Below are positions 16,581 through 25,082 of a stretch of 51,707 bases of DNA, piece by piece. Origin of the DNA: Prevotella sp. (lineage in GTDB: Bacteria; Bacteroidota; Bacteroidia; Bacteroidales; Bacteroidaceae); NCBI GenBank assembly GCA_016291085.1, contig JAEEVW010000025.1:1-51707 (forward strand), written 5' to 3'. The position numbers were made by a program, and so were the translations under genes. Positions within the stretch are counted from its first letter, which is position 1; each line of letters starts with the position of its first letter. Below the pieces are notes generated by a model. That model made no database searches. It worked only from the letters and a program-made list of their open reading frames with translations, and was not told the DNA's origin.

Positions 16581-18124
16581 CAGCCTGCTTATCATTGTTG
16601 TTGCTCCTCGTTTCGGGGTGTGACAATCATGTACATAAGGAAAGAATTATCTCGATGGAGGCGTTTTCTGATATGAAGACGCCTGCCTTTATTTTAGGCG
16701 TTTCCGATATTCACCATCAGTTGCGGCAGATGGCCGCTTCAGACCCCGTAAAGACGGATGCCGATCGTGATGTGTGCAACTACTACAAAAAGGACGATAG
16801 CCCGTTGTTGTGGATTGACTGTATCGGCGTCGACGAGCGTGCCGATTCCCTGTTGGCTTGGTTGCATCGGTTGGGCGAGATCGGAATGTCGGAACAGACA
16901 TTTGGCGTGAAGGCGATAGAGAATGATTTGAATATTTTCCGTACGCTCGCTTTCGACGAGAGCAAGAACAAGGCCAGTCTTGTGGCTGCACGGCTGGAAT
17001 ACCGGTTGACGAAAGCGTGTATGCGATATTGCTATGGTCAGCGCTTCGGATTTGTGAATCCTCATCGCACCTTCAACAATTTGGATGTGGAGAGACAAGA
17101 CACCACACGTAATTACGTCAAGTATCGTGGCCTGTTCGATGTGGATATCGATAAGCCTGGAGAACGCTATATGTCGTTCGTCATCAACAAGATAGCCAAT
17201 GACAGTATTGCTGACTATCTTGGCGAGATACAGCCCAAGGACGCCTTCTACCAGCAGTTGAAGTCCATGCTTCCTCAGGCTTCTTCATCCGAACAACGCC
17301 AGCGCATCATGGTCAATATGGAGCGTAGCCGGTGGCGCAGGCACCAGCCTTTGGATGTCAACAACAAGCGTATTGTGGTCAATATTCCTGCTTTCCATCT
17401 GTATGCCTACAGTCCTGAGGAGACGCTTGATATGCGAGTGGTCTGTGGTAATGTGAATACAAAGACTCCCCAGCTCTCCAGCAATATTGAGTGGATGGAG
17501 GCCAATCCGCAGTGGATAATTCCAACGAGTATCATCGAGAACGAGGTTGCGCATCGTGCTGGCGATTCGGCCTATTTTGCACGAAACCGCTACAACATCA
17601 TCGATAAGTCTACCAACCAAACGCTCGACTCTCGTCAGGTGTCGCGTCAGATGCTGCTCAGCGGCAAGTATCGTGTCGCGCAGCAGGGTGGGGCAGGCAA
17701 TTCGCTGGGACGTATCGTGTTCCGGTTCAAGAACAGTTTCTCCGTATTCCTTCACGACACGTCGAACCCGGGTGCTTTCCAACGCAATGCGAGGGCTTTT
17801 TCGCATGGTTGCGTGCGTGTATCGAAACCTTTCGAACTGGCTCGTTTCGTGCTCGACAATCCTGACGAGTGGTTGCTCGACCGCATCCGTATTGCGATGG
17901 GGCTGACGCCAGAAAGCGACCAGGGCATAGCGTGGGTGAGTGCTCATCCCGATCAGGAATCGCACAATAAGATTATCGGCTATATTCCTGTGAAGCCTCG
18001 CGTACCTCTTTATATTATATACTATACGCTGTGGCCTGACGAAGCAGGTGTGCTGCAGACGTGGCCCGATATATATGGCTACGACAAAGTGATTTGGAAC
18101 CAACTGAAGACTTTCGTAGAATGA
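16529..18124 (+). CDS. L,D-transpeptidase of the YcbB/YkuD type, lipoprotein
   Basis: Makes 3-3 cross-links in peptidoglycan or attaches proteins to it. A short hydrophobic segment LTACLSLLLLLVSGC with a lipobox suggests a lipoprotein. The middle part (residues about 60-270) is the YcbB-like scaffold; the catalytic domain follows with VVNIPAFHLYAY and the motif FSHGCVRVSKPFELA, whose Cys is the nucleophile. No ATG gives this N-terminus: the frame can only start at a TTG (16529) inside the preceding gene. It ends in an ATGA overlap with the sigma factor gene, which ties cell wall remodelling to that regulator. Confidence 0.88.
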   Translation: MLHSEDRQSGKKGCRSLTACLSLLLLLVSGCDNHVHKERIISMEAFSDMKTPAFILGVSDIHHQLRQMAASDPVKTDADRDVCNYYKKDDSPLLWIDCIGVDERADSLLAWLHRLGEIGMSEQTFGVKAIENDLNIFRTLAFDESKNKASLVAARLEYRLTKACMRYCYGQRFGFVNPHRTFNNLDVERQDTTRNYVKYRGLFDVDIDKPGERYMSFVINKIANDSIADYLGEIQPKDAFYQQLKSMLPQASSSEQRQRIMVNMERSRWRRHQPLDVNNKRIVVNIPAFHLYAYSPEETLDMRVVCGNVNTKTPQLSSNIEWMEANPQWIIPTSIIENEVAHRAGDSAYFARNRYNIIDKSTNQTLDSRQVSRQMLLSGKYRVAQQGGAGNSLGRIVFRFKNSFSVFLHDTSNPGAFQRNARAFSHGCVRVSKPFELARFVLDNPDEWLLDRIRIAMGLTPESDQGIAWVSAHPDQESHNKIIGYIPVKPRVPLYIIYYTLWPDEAGVLQTWPDIYGYDKVIWNQLKTFVE

Positions 18125-18672
18125 CGAAGCAAGAAGAACAATTGTTGATGCAGAAACTGTCGGATCCCACGACGCAACGCAAGGCGTTCGAACAGGTGGT
18201 GCGCGAGTATGGTGAACAGCTTTACTGGCAGATTCGTCGCATGGTGCTCACGCATGAAGATGCCGACGACGTGCTGCAGAACGTTTTTATCAAGGCATGG
18301 AGCCATCTGGACGATTTCCATCAGGAGTCGCGCCTGTCGACATGGCTTTATCGCATTGCCGTGAATGAGAGTCTCGATTTTCTGCGCAAACAGAAAAATA
18401 ATACGATGATCCACGCGGACGATGTGGAGAGTGGAGTGGCTAATATGCTGGTTGCTGATAACTATTTCGATGGTGATGAAACAGAAGCGATGCTGCAGGA
18501 AGCTATTAGTCAACTGCCTGATGTTCAGCGCACTGTATTCACTCTGAAATATTTCGAAGACATGAAATACAGCGAAATGAGCCGTATTCTGAAAACCTCA
18601 GAAGGATCGCTGAAAGCCTCTTATCATATTGCAGTGAAAAAGATATCTGAATTTTTTAAGCACCGCGATTAA
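18121..18672 (+). CDS. ECF-type RNA polymerase sigma factor
   Basis: 183 residues with sigma region 2 (EDADDVLQNVFIKAW, STWLYRIAVNESLDFLR) and region 4 (LPDVQRTVFTLKYFEDMKYS, followed by a helix-turn-helix ending in SLKASYHIAVKKI). Its ATG overlaps the stop of the L,D-transpeptidase gene, and a probable anti-sigma membrane protein follows 43 bases later. The layout suggests an envelope-stress sigma factor acting on its own operon. Confidence 0.92.
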   Translation: MTKQEEQLLMQKLSDPTTQRKAFEQVVREYGEQLYWQIRRMVLTHEDADDVLQNVFIKAWSHLDDFHQESRLSTWLYRIAVNESLDFLRKQKNNTMIHADDVESGVANMLVADNYFDGDETEAMLQEAISQLPDVQRTVFTLKYFEDMKYSEMSRILKTSEGSLKASYHIAVKKISEFFKHRD

Positions 18673-18715
18673 ACCTTTTGCGAAAACAAACGTCATACTA
18701 AAAAATAAGGCAAAA

Positions 18716-19090
18716 ATGAACTACGAAGAAAAGGAAATACAAGACCGTTTCGGTAAGGAAAATCACTTCCGAGTCCCAGAAGGTTATTTCGACCAGCTGA
18801 CAGAGCGGGTTATGGCTCAATTGCCTGAGCGTGAACAGCAGGCAGAGCAGGTCTCTTTGTCACAGCGTCGTCCGAAGAGTCGCCTGGTGGCTCTGCGCCC
18901 CTGGCTCTATGCGGCTGCATGCATGGTTGCAGTGGTTGTTATGGGACTTACATTCCATCATACCCCTGAGTCTGCTGAAGAGCAACCTCTTGTTTCAAAT
19001 GTCAACACAGAAAGTCAATATATAGATGAGGCTGCAGACTATGCGATGCTCGATAATACCGAGATTTACGCATGTCTGGCCGAAAATTAA
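18716..19090 (+). CDS. Probable anti-sigma factor, single-pass membrane protein
   Basis: 124 residues. The N-terminal part (FRVPEGYFDQLTERVMAQLP) is a pattern common in Bacteroidetes proteins encoded after ECF sigma genes. One membrane helix, WLYAAACMVAVVVMGLTF, lies at about residues 62-80, with a short acidic end outside. By position and layout it is likely to hold the sigma factor at the membrane. No zinc-binding H-x3-C-x2-C motif is present, so it is not a ZAS-type anti-sigma factor. Confidence 0.7.
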   Translation: MNYEEKEIQDRFGKENHFRVPEGYFDQLTERVMAQLPEREQQAEQVSLSQRRPKSRLVALRPWLYAAACMVAVVVMGLTFHHTPESAEEQPLVSNVNTESQYIDEAADYAMLDNTEIYACLAEN

Positions 19091-19108
19091 CTTTAAAAAT
19101 TGAGAGTA

Positions 19109-19576
19109 ATGAAGAAATACACTGTTATTCTATTCTGCTTGCTGATGACGCTGACGGTCAGTGCCCAGGACAAGAAATTCTCGCCAGAGAAGTTCCAGGC
19201 CGATCTTGAAGCTTTCATTACGAAGGAAGCACATTTCGACCAGCAGGAGGCCGCCAAGTTCTTCCCCTTGATGAGGGAGTTGCAGGCCAAGCAACGTGCC
19301 ATTTATGGCCGTATGCGTCCGACTGCCAAGCCTGGGGACGATGCCAAGTGTGCCGAGTCAATCCGTGAGTGGGATAAGGCCAATATTGAACTCAAGCAGC
19401 TCGACCAGCAGTATCACAAGAAGATGATGCAGGTGGTGTCGCCTTCTAAGGTGTTTGACGCCATCATGGCCGAGAGCCGTTTCCATCGTCAGATGATGAA
19501 AGGGTGGCAGGCTCCTAACGGACATTTTCCAAATGGGAAATTCCCTGGCGGACGGCCGAAGGACAAACGCCGTTAA
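19109..19576 (+). CDS. Spy/CpxP-like periplasmic protein
   Basis: 155 residues with a signal peptide ending VSAQ. The mature part is helical and charged (FFPLMRELQAKQRAIYGRM, KQLDQQYHKKMMQVVSP) and ends in a basic Gly/Pro tail. In size and helical layout it resembles periplasmic stress chaperones of the Spy/CpxP type, which suits its place in a sigma factor operon. The last 62 bases overlap the convergent nth gene. Confidence 0.7.
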   Translation: MKKYTVILFCLLMTLTVSAQDKKFSPEKFQADLEAFITKEAHFDQQEAAKFFPLMRELQAKQRAIYGRMRPTAKPGDDAKCAESIREWDKANIELKQLDQQYHKKMMQVVSPSKVFDAIMAESRFHRQMMKGWQAPNGHFPNGKFPGGRPKDKRR

Positions 19577-20180
19577 GTCCACACTTTTCACAATGCGGTC
19601 GACGAGCTGTACAGACGTAACGGCCATGGAGTAACAACCAATGATGTGCCCGGGGAATATCTTCCTCGGGTATGTTTTTTACCAGCATGCGTTCCACTTT
19701 GTAGGGTGTGTCGTCTTTCTCCGTTACCAGTCCTAAACGGTGACTCACACGAAACACATGGGTGTCAACGGCCATGGTCGATTTGCCGAAGGCGACACTC
19801 TGTATGACGTTGGCTGTCTTGCGCCCTACGCCAGGCAGGTCCAGCAGCAGGTTCATGTCCTGGGGCACCTCACCGTCATGGCGCTCCACCAACATCCGTG
19901 CCATCTTCACCAGATGGTCGGCCTTGGAGTTCGGATACGATACGCTCTTGATCAGTTCCAGCACGTCGTCCACCTCAGCCTGTGCCATGCTGTTGGCATC
20001 AGGGTAGTGGCGGAACAGTTCAGGCGTCACCTGATTGATGCGCTTGTCTGTACACTGTGCACTCAGGATGACGGCTACAAGGAGCTGGAACACACTGCCA
20101 AACTCCAGTTCCGTATCAGCTACAGGCATCTCCTTGCGGAAATAGTCCAGAACGCGCTTGTATCTTTCCTTCCTCGTCAT
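19515..20180 (-). CDS. nth: Endonuclease III
   Basis: DNA glycosylase/AP lyase that removes oxidised pyrimidines. 221 residues. The helix-hairpin-helix LPGVGRKTAN contains the catalytic Lys121, and Asp139 stands in AVDTHVFRV. A C-terminal iron-sulphur site follows the C-x6-C-x2-C-x5-C pattern (CTARRPHCEKCGLNGVC). Its start overlaps the stop of ribE (ATGA), so the two genes are coupled. Its 3' end runs 62 bases into the convergent Spy-like gene. Confidence 0.95.
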   Translation of the reverse strand: MTRKERYKRVLDYFRKEMPVADTELEFGSVFQLLVAVILSAQCTDKRINQVTPELFRHYPDANSMAQAEVDDVLELIKSVSYPNSKADHLVKMARMLVERHDGEVPQDMNLLLDLPGVGRKTANVIQSVAFGKSTMAVDTHVFRVSHRLGLVTEKDDTPYKVERMLVKNIPEEDIPRAHHWLLLHGRYVCTARRPHCEKCGLNGVCPSAVRQGISHLENVR

Positions 20181-20779
20181 TGAAGCTGATGAAGTCGTGC
20201 AATGTATTTGCCGATGATGTCAAACTCCAAATTCACAACGCTTCCCACCTTGATGTCGCAGAAATTGGTGTGTTCGAAGGTATAGGGAATGATAGCCACT
20301 TGGAACGTGTTCTGCGTGGGGTTACATACCGTCAGCGAGACACCGTTTACCGTCACCGAACCCTTGTCGACGGTGAAATAGCCGTTGCGGGCCATTTCCT
20401 TGTCCTGCTTGTATTCGAAGGTAAAATACGTGCTGCCGTCAGCATCTTCCACAGCAGTACAACGGGCCGTTTCATCCACATGCCCCTGTACGATGTGTCC
20501 GTCCAGACGGCCGTTCATCAGCATCGAGCGTTCCACATTTACCTTGTCGCCAACCTGTAACAGTCCCAGGTTCGAACGGTCCAGCGTCTCTTTCATCGCT
20601 GTCACCGTGTAGGTGCCGTTTTCTATCTTGACAACCGTCAGGCACACGCCATTATGAGCTACGCTCTGGTCAATGCCCAGCTCGTCGACAAATGAACAAC
20701 GCAGTGTGAAATCGATATTCTCCCTGTCTTTCTTGATGGCTACAACCGTAGCAAACTCTTCGATGATTCCTGAAAACAT
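20177..20779 (-). CDS. ribE: Riboflavin synthase alpha chain
   Basis: Converts two 6,7-dimethyl-8-ribityllumazines to riboflavin and a pyrimidine. 200 residues with the two lumazine-binding repeats expected: MFSGIIEEFATV then NGVCLTVV in the first, HIVQGHVDETA and NGVSLTVCNP in the second. The end (VNLEFDIIGKYIARL) is typical. No FMN riboswitch precedes it; instead an unassigned RNA lies 64 bases upstream on the same strand. It is translationally coupled to nth. Confidence 0.95.
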   Translation of the reverse strand: MFSGIIEEFATVVAIKKDRENIDFTLRCSFVDELGIDQSVAHNGVCLTVVKIENGTYTVTAMKETLDRSNLGLLQVGDKVNVERSMLMNGRLDGHIVQGHVDETARCTAVEDADGSTYFTFEYKQDKEMARNGYFTVDKGSVTVNGVSLTVCNPTQNTFQVAIIPYTFEHTNFCDIKVGSVVNLEFDIIGKYIARLHQLQ

Positions 20780-20842
20780 AATAGTCTAATAGTTTCTTTA
20801 GTACGCGTTGAAAATCAAATCATAATTCTCAATTGTCAATTT

Positions 20843-21040
20843 AAAAAAGAGGGGCCGCCCAGTGATGTGATGAAAACTCCTTTGTTAAAAGATTCGAGCA
20901 CCCTCTGCCTTTGTAATCCACCGGCCTTGCGGCTCCCTGCTTGCGCAGTATCGTGGCCCGCCATTGACAAGAGAAGTCAACTCAGTTTTCGATGTAATTT
21001 GATGAGTATCCCGATCGAACCGGCACGACCCCCATTTTTC
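20843..21040 (-). ncRNA. Probable structured RNA of about 200 nt, family not recognised
   Basis: A consensus promoter (21047-21077) starts it and a U-run (20843-20848) ends it. The 5' part GGGGGTCGTGCC can pair with GGGCGGCCCC at the 3' end, closing the molecule and forming the terminator stem. Inside, GGTTCGA can pair with TCGAATC; TTGAC/GTCAA flank a small hairpin; and a CCAC/GTGG stem encloses two adjacent hairpins with GCAA tetraloops (CTGC-GCAA-GCAG and GCC-GCAA-GGC). I could not fit it to the FMN, cobalamin, TPP, SAM or glycine riboswitches, SRP RNA, tmRNA or RNase P. A 6S-like RNA, or a cis-acting element for ribE, remains possible. Confidence 0.6.
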
Positions 21041-21046
21041 TGAGGG

Positions 21047-21077
21047 CAAAGTTACGAATAAACAAGGAAAGCGCAAA
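21047..21077 (-). promoter_or_regulatory. Promoter of the structured RNA
   Basis: On the minus strand TTTG (21074-21077), 19 nt, TAACTTTG (21047-21054). The -33 box lies inside the left arm of the ara operon terminator. Confidence 0.75.
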
Positions 21078-21103
21078 ATAAATTAAGATTATTTTGCGCT
21101 TTC
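21067..21103 (-). terminator. Terminator of the arabinose operon
   Basis: GAAAGCGCAAAATAA (21067-21081) and TTATTTTGCGCTTTC (21089-21103) are perfect 15-bp inverse arms with a 7-nt loop. It lies 98 bases after the araB stop in the direction of transcription. It overlaps the -33 box of the next promoter. Confidence 0.8.
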
Positions 21104-21200
21104 TCTTACATCTTACTTGAACTTCGTTCGAGCCTGCTTTCGCTCGGAATAACTGGAACACGTTCCGTTCTTCTCTCGTATAATCGCAGCCTTCTTCTCT

Positions 21201-22787
21201 CTATTTATTCGCTACAGCGGCCTGCTCGATGGGCAGACACTTCTTGTAGTTTTCGATATAACGCTCGAAACCAGCCACATCCTCTGGGGTGGGGGCGATG
21301 CTGACACCCGTGTTGCCTGCGAAGACAACCTCTTCCAGATAGTCTGCCAGCGACTTGCCATTCTTGTTAATCAGGTAGCCAGCTAACAGTGCGATACCCC
21401 ATGCACCACCTTCACCGGCAGTCTCCATCACAGAGATGGGGCTGTTCAGGGCAGCAGCCAGCATGCGCTGACCTACGCCAGCAGTCTTGAAGTATCCGCC
21501 GTGACCGGTGATGCGGTCCACCTTGATCTTCTCGTCCTTGAACAAGATGTCGTTACCAATCTTCAGCACGCCGATGGCACCGTAGAGGTTGGCACGCATG
21601 AAGTTGGCCAGATTGAACTTGTCGTTAGCCGAGCGCACGAACAGGGGACGACCGTCGGCCAATCCGGTTACAGGCTCACCAGAGACGTAGTTGTAGGCCA
21701 TCAGACCGCCACAGTCAGTGTCGCCTTCGAGGGCCTTGTTAAACAGTTTTCCGTAGAGCTCGTTCATGTCGACAGGCACACCCAGCAACTGCTGATATTC
21801 CTTGAACAGACCCACCCAAGCGTTGATGTCGCTGGTGCAGTTGTTACAGTGCACCATAGCCACAAGGCTGCCGTCGGGCGTCGTCACCATGTCAATCATC
21901 TCGTAGGGCTTGCTCAGCGGCTTCTCCAATACGATCATCGAGAAAGAAGAAGTTCCTGCAGAAACGTTACCCGTGCGCTGCTTCACTGCGTTGGTGGCTA
22001 CCATACCTGTGCCAGCGTCACCCTCAGGAGGACAAACGGGGCAGCCGGGCTTCAGGTTGCCGCTCACGTCGAGCTTCTTAGCACCCTCAGCGGTCAGCAC
22101 ACCAGCAGCTTCGCCGGCGTTCAGGCTCTTGGGCAGAATGTCCAGCAGCTTCCATGAGTATCCCTTCGGAGCAATGAGCTTGTCGAACTTCTCCACCATC
22201 GTGGCGTCGTAGGTCTTCGTAGCGGAATCTACGGGAATCATACCCGAGGCATCGCCCACGCCCAGCACGAACTCACCCGTCACCTGCCAGTGTACATAAC
22301 CTGCCAAAGTCGTCAGGTACTTGATGTCCTTCACGTGTTCATTACCCTCAAGGATGCACTGGTACAGGTGCGAGATGCTCCAGCGCAGGGGGATGTTATA
22401 GTTGAACAGCTCGCTCAGTTCTGCAGCGGCCTTGCCGGTATTGGTGTTGCGCCATGTGCGGAAGGGCACCAGAATCTCCTGTTTCTCGTTGAAGGCCATG
22501 TAGCCGTGCATCATAGCCGAGAAACCAATGGCGGCCAGCGACTCAATCTCACAGTCGTACTGCTTCTTCACGTCCTTGCGCAGGTCGGCGTAGCAGTCCT
22601 GCAGACCTTTCCAGATGATGTCGATACTGTAGGTCCAAAGTCCGTCAACCAATTGGTTCTCCCACTCGAAAGCGCCCTGGGCGATGGGTTTGTTGTCCTG
22701 GTCGATGAGCACGGCCTTGATACGTGTGGAACCGAATTCGATTCCCAGAATGGCTTTACCAGCCTCTATGGTTTGTTTCGCTGTCAT
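21201..22787 (-). CDS. araB: Ribulokinase of the FGGY family
   Basis: Phosphorylates L-ribulose in arabinose breakdown. 528 residues with the FGGY N-terminal motif ILGIEFGSTRIKAVLID, the middle GTSSFSMIVLEKPL and the C-terminal ITGHGGYFKTAGVGQRMLAA and AGEGGAWGIALLAGY. FGGY kinases are hard to tell apart by sequence, but the gene is last in the operon galM-transporter-araR-araD-araA, only one base after araA, which supports ribulokinase over xylulokinase. Confidence 0.88.
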   Translation of the reverse strand: MTAKQTIEAGKAILGIEFGSTRIKAVLIDQDNKPIAQGAFEWENQLVDGLWTYSIDIIWKGLQDCYADLRKDVKKQYDCEIESLAAIGFSAMMHGYMAFNEKQEILVPFRTWRNTNTGKAAAELSELFNYNIPLRWSISHLYQCILEGNEHVKDIKYLTTLAGYVHWQVTGEFVLGVGDASGMIPVDSATKTYDATMVEKFDKLIAPKGYSWKLLDILPKSLNAGEAAGVLTAEGAKKLDVSGNLKPGCPVCPPEGDAGTGMVATNAVKQRTGNVSAGTSSFSMIVLEKPLSKPYEMIDMVTTPDGSLVAMVHCNNCTSDINAWVGLFKEYQQLLGVPVDMNELYGKLFNKALEGDTDCGGLMAYNYVSGEPVTGLADGRPLFVRSANDKFNLANFMRANLYGAIGVLKIGNDILFKDEKIKVDRITGHGGYFKTAGVGQRMLAAALNSPISVMETAGEGGAWGIALLAGYLINKNGKSLADYLEEVVFAGNTGVSIAPTPEDVAGFERYIENYKKCLPIEQAAVANK

Positions 22788-22788
22788 A

Positions 22789-24327
22789 TTACTTTAGGGC
22801 TTTGTTTAACATATAATACACTTCGTTGTTGCGCAGCGTCTGCTTGAAGTCGAACGTGTTGGTCTGCTTGTTTATCTTGACGTACTCGATGCCCAGCATC
22901 TCGGCGAAGTCCTCCCAGTACTCCTCGGTGATGTCGTAGGAGAAGGCGCTGTGGTGTGTGCCGCCGGCCAGAATCCAGGCTCCGGCACCAATCTCGAACG
23001 AGGGCTGCGGTACCCAGAGGGCGCTGGCCACGGGGAGGTTAGGCATGGGCTTGGGCTCGATGCACTCCACCTCCTGCGAAATCAGGCGGAAGCGATTACC
23101 CAAGTCGACGACGGTAGCCTTGATGCCGCGACCTGTCTTCGAGGTGAACACGAGGCGGGCGGTCTGCTGCTTGCGAATGCCGATGCCGAGGAAGTGAACT
23201 TCAAGCTTGGGCTTGTCGCTGGCAATCAGCGGGCAAATCTCGAGCATGTGGCTCTGCAGGCAGCTGGAGCGGTCGCCGGCGAAGTTGAGCGTATAGTCCT
23301 CGAGGAACGAGCAGCCGGTGGGCATGCCCTGCTGGATGACCCACAGCGTGCGATAGAGGCAGGCGGTCTTCCAGTCACCCTCAGCACCGAAACCGATACC
23401 CTCGGCCATCAGACGCTGTGAAGCGAGACCGGGAATCTGGTCGAAGCCTACAAAGTTCGGGTCGTTGATGTCGGCGTCGCCCAAGTCGTCGAAGTTGGTG
23501 GTGAAAGCGGTAGCACCTTCGTCCTTCAATACGCGGCGCAGGGCGATCTCGGCCTTGGCAGCGTTCTTCACCTTCTCCCAGTAGACCTGCTCGCCGCTCT
23601 CGTCAATCTTGATGGTGTAGAGCTTCTTGTACTCCTCGACCAAAGCATCAGCCTCGGCATCGGTAACTTTCTTGAAGTACTCCATCAGAGAAGATACGGG
23701 GTAGTAGTCGACATGGTAGCCCAGACGCTGCTCGAACTCCACGCGGTCGCCATCAGTGACAGCCACGTTGTTCATGTTCATGCCGAACATCAGACAGCGC
23801 ACGTTGTGAGCATCGGCCACACCAGCAGCTACGCGAGCCCAGACGGCAATCTGACGCTGGGCAGCCTCGTCCTTCCAGTAGCCGCAAACGACCTTGCGGG
23901 GAACACGCATGCGGGTGCAGATGTGTCCGAACTCGATGTCGCCGTGAGCCGACTGGTTGAGGTTCATGAAGTCCATGTCCATCGTTGCCCAGGGGATCTC
24001 AGCGTTATACTGTGTGTGGAAGTGGAGCAGAGGCTTCTGCAACTGCTGCAGACCCTTGATCCACATCTTGGCTGGCGAGAAGGTGTGCATCCACGTGATG
24101 ATACCTACGCACTTCTCGTCGTTGTTGGCAGCGAGCATGACCTGCTCGACTTCCTTCGAGCTGTTGGCTGTGCCTTTGTATACTATCTTAACGGGGATGT
24201 TTCCACTGGCATTCAGGCCCTCGACCATCTCCTTGGAGTGTCCATCGACGGCAACCACTGCGTCACCGCCATACAGCAACTGCGCACCAGTCACCCACCA
24301 TATCTCTAAATTTTCAAATGCTTTCAT
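22789..24327 (-). CDS. araA: L-arabinose isomerase
   Basis: Interconverts L-arabinose and L-ribulose. 512 residues, close to the usual 500. The start ENLEIWWVTGAQLLYG, the central GIITWMHTFSPAKMWI and FHTQYN, the metal-site segment EGIGFGAEGDWKT, and SFLEDYTLNF and THHSAFSY all match the family. It is preceded by an octameric T-rich array (ACTTTTTT) and followed after one base by araB. Confidence 0.96.
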   Translation of the reverse strand: MKAFENLEIWWVTGAQLLYGGDAVVAVDGHSKEMVEGLNASGNIPVKIVYKGTANSSKEVEQVMLAANNDEKCVGIITWMHTFSPAKMWIKGLQQLQKPLLHFHTQYNAEIPWATMDMDFMNLNQSAHGDIEFGHICTRMRVPRKVVCGYWKDEAAQRQIAVWARVAAGVADAHNVRCLMFGMNMNNVAVTDGDRVEFEQRLGYHVDYYPVSSLMEYFKKVTDAEADALVEEYKKLYTIKIDESGEQVYWEKVKNAAKAEIALRRVLKDEGATAFTTNFDDLGDADINDPNFVGFDQIPGLASQRLMAEGIGFGAEGDWKTACLYRTLWVIQQGMPTGCSFLEDYTLNFAGDRSSCLQSHMLEICPLIASDKPKLEVHFLGIGIRKQQTARLVFTSKTGRGIKATVVDLGNRFRLISQEVECIEPKPMPNLPVASALWVPQPSFEIGAGAWILAGGTHHSAFSYDITEEYWEDFAEMLGIEYVKINKQTNTFDFKQTLRNNEVYYMLNKALK

Positions 24328-24346
24328 ATTTTACTTTTTTACTTTT

Positions 24347-25045
24347 TTACTTTTTCTTCTGGCCGTAGTAGGCGTTGGGGCCGTGCTTGCGTGAGAAGTG
24401 CTTCTCGACGAGCAGGGGATTCATCGTGGTTTCGGGATTGACCATGAACGAGATGAAAGCCATCTTGGCTACTTGCTCGGTGACGACGGCGTGGTAGACA
24501 GCCTGATCGGCGTCCTTACCCCAGGCGAAGGGACCGTGGTTCTTGACCAGTACGGCAGGGGTGTGGACGGGATTGATGTTGGCCTTGGTGATGCGGTCGA
24601 CAATGACTACGCCCGTGTTGTACTCGTACTCGGCCATCTGGTCTTGCGTCATAGCCTCCGTGCAGGGAATGCAGTCATGGAAATAGTCGGCGTGTGTGGT
24701 GCCGATGTTGGGGATGTCCTTGCCGGCCTGTGCCCATGCCGTGGCATAGGTGGAGTGGGTGTGCACGATGCCGCCCAGCTCGGGGAATGCCTTATATAAT
24801 ACAAGGTGTGTGGGCGTGTCGGACGAGGGATTCAGGTCGCCCTCAACGACCTTGCCAGTCTCGAGGTCGACAACGACCATGTCGCTGGCCTTCATGACGT
24901 CGTACTCCACGCCAGAGGGCTTGATGACTACGAGGCCCTTCTCACGGTCGATGGCGCTGACGTTGCCCCAGGTGAATATAACGAGGTTGTGCTTCACCAA
25001 ATCGAGGTTGGCACGGAATACTTTTTCTTTCAGTTCTTCTAACAT
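24347..25045 (-). CDS. araD: L-ribulose-5-phosphate 4-epimerase
   Basis: Converts L-ribulose 5-phosphate to D-xylulose 5-phosphate, feeding the pentose phosphate pathway. 232 residues of the class II aldolase fold with the zinc-ligand motif [12 protein letters not shown], then GTTHADYF and [11 protein letters not shown]. The phosphate-binding start ([13 protein letters not shown]) is also clear. It is separated from araR by a heptanucleotide array. Confidence 0.95.
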   Translation of the reverse strand: MLEELKEKVFRANLDLVKHNLVIFTWGNVSAIDREKGLVVIKPSGVEYDVMKASDMVVVDLETGKVVEGDLNPSSDTPTHLVLYKAFPELGGIVHTHSTYATAWAQAGKDIPNIGTTHADYFHDCIPCTEAMTQDQMAEYEYNTGVVIVDRITKANINPVHTPAVLVKNHGPFAWGKDADQAVYHAVVTEQVAKMAFISFMVNPETTMNPLLVEKHFSRKHGPNAYYGQKKK

Positions 25046-25047
25046 AG

Positions 25048-25082
25048 TTCTAACTCTTAATTCTTAACTCTTAACTATAACT
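25048..25082. repeat. Heptanucleotide array between araD and araR
   Basis: Five 7-nt units in phase: TTCTAAC, TCTTAAT, TCTTAAC, TCTTAAC, TATAACT. The araR stop codon (complement of CTA at 25075-25077) lies inside the array. Confidence 0.75.

Noticed and set aside
20843..21040. FMN riboswitch upstream of ribE
   Set aside because: The RFN conserved segments (AGGGxGGGGUGAAAUUCCC, CCGGCGGU) are missing and the stem order is different.
20885..21076. Minus-strand open frame of 63 codons
   Set aside because: It runs from upstream of the promoter through the structured RNA; stems and promoter explain the region better than a protein.
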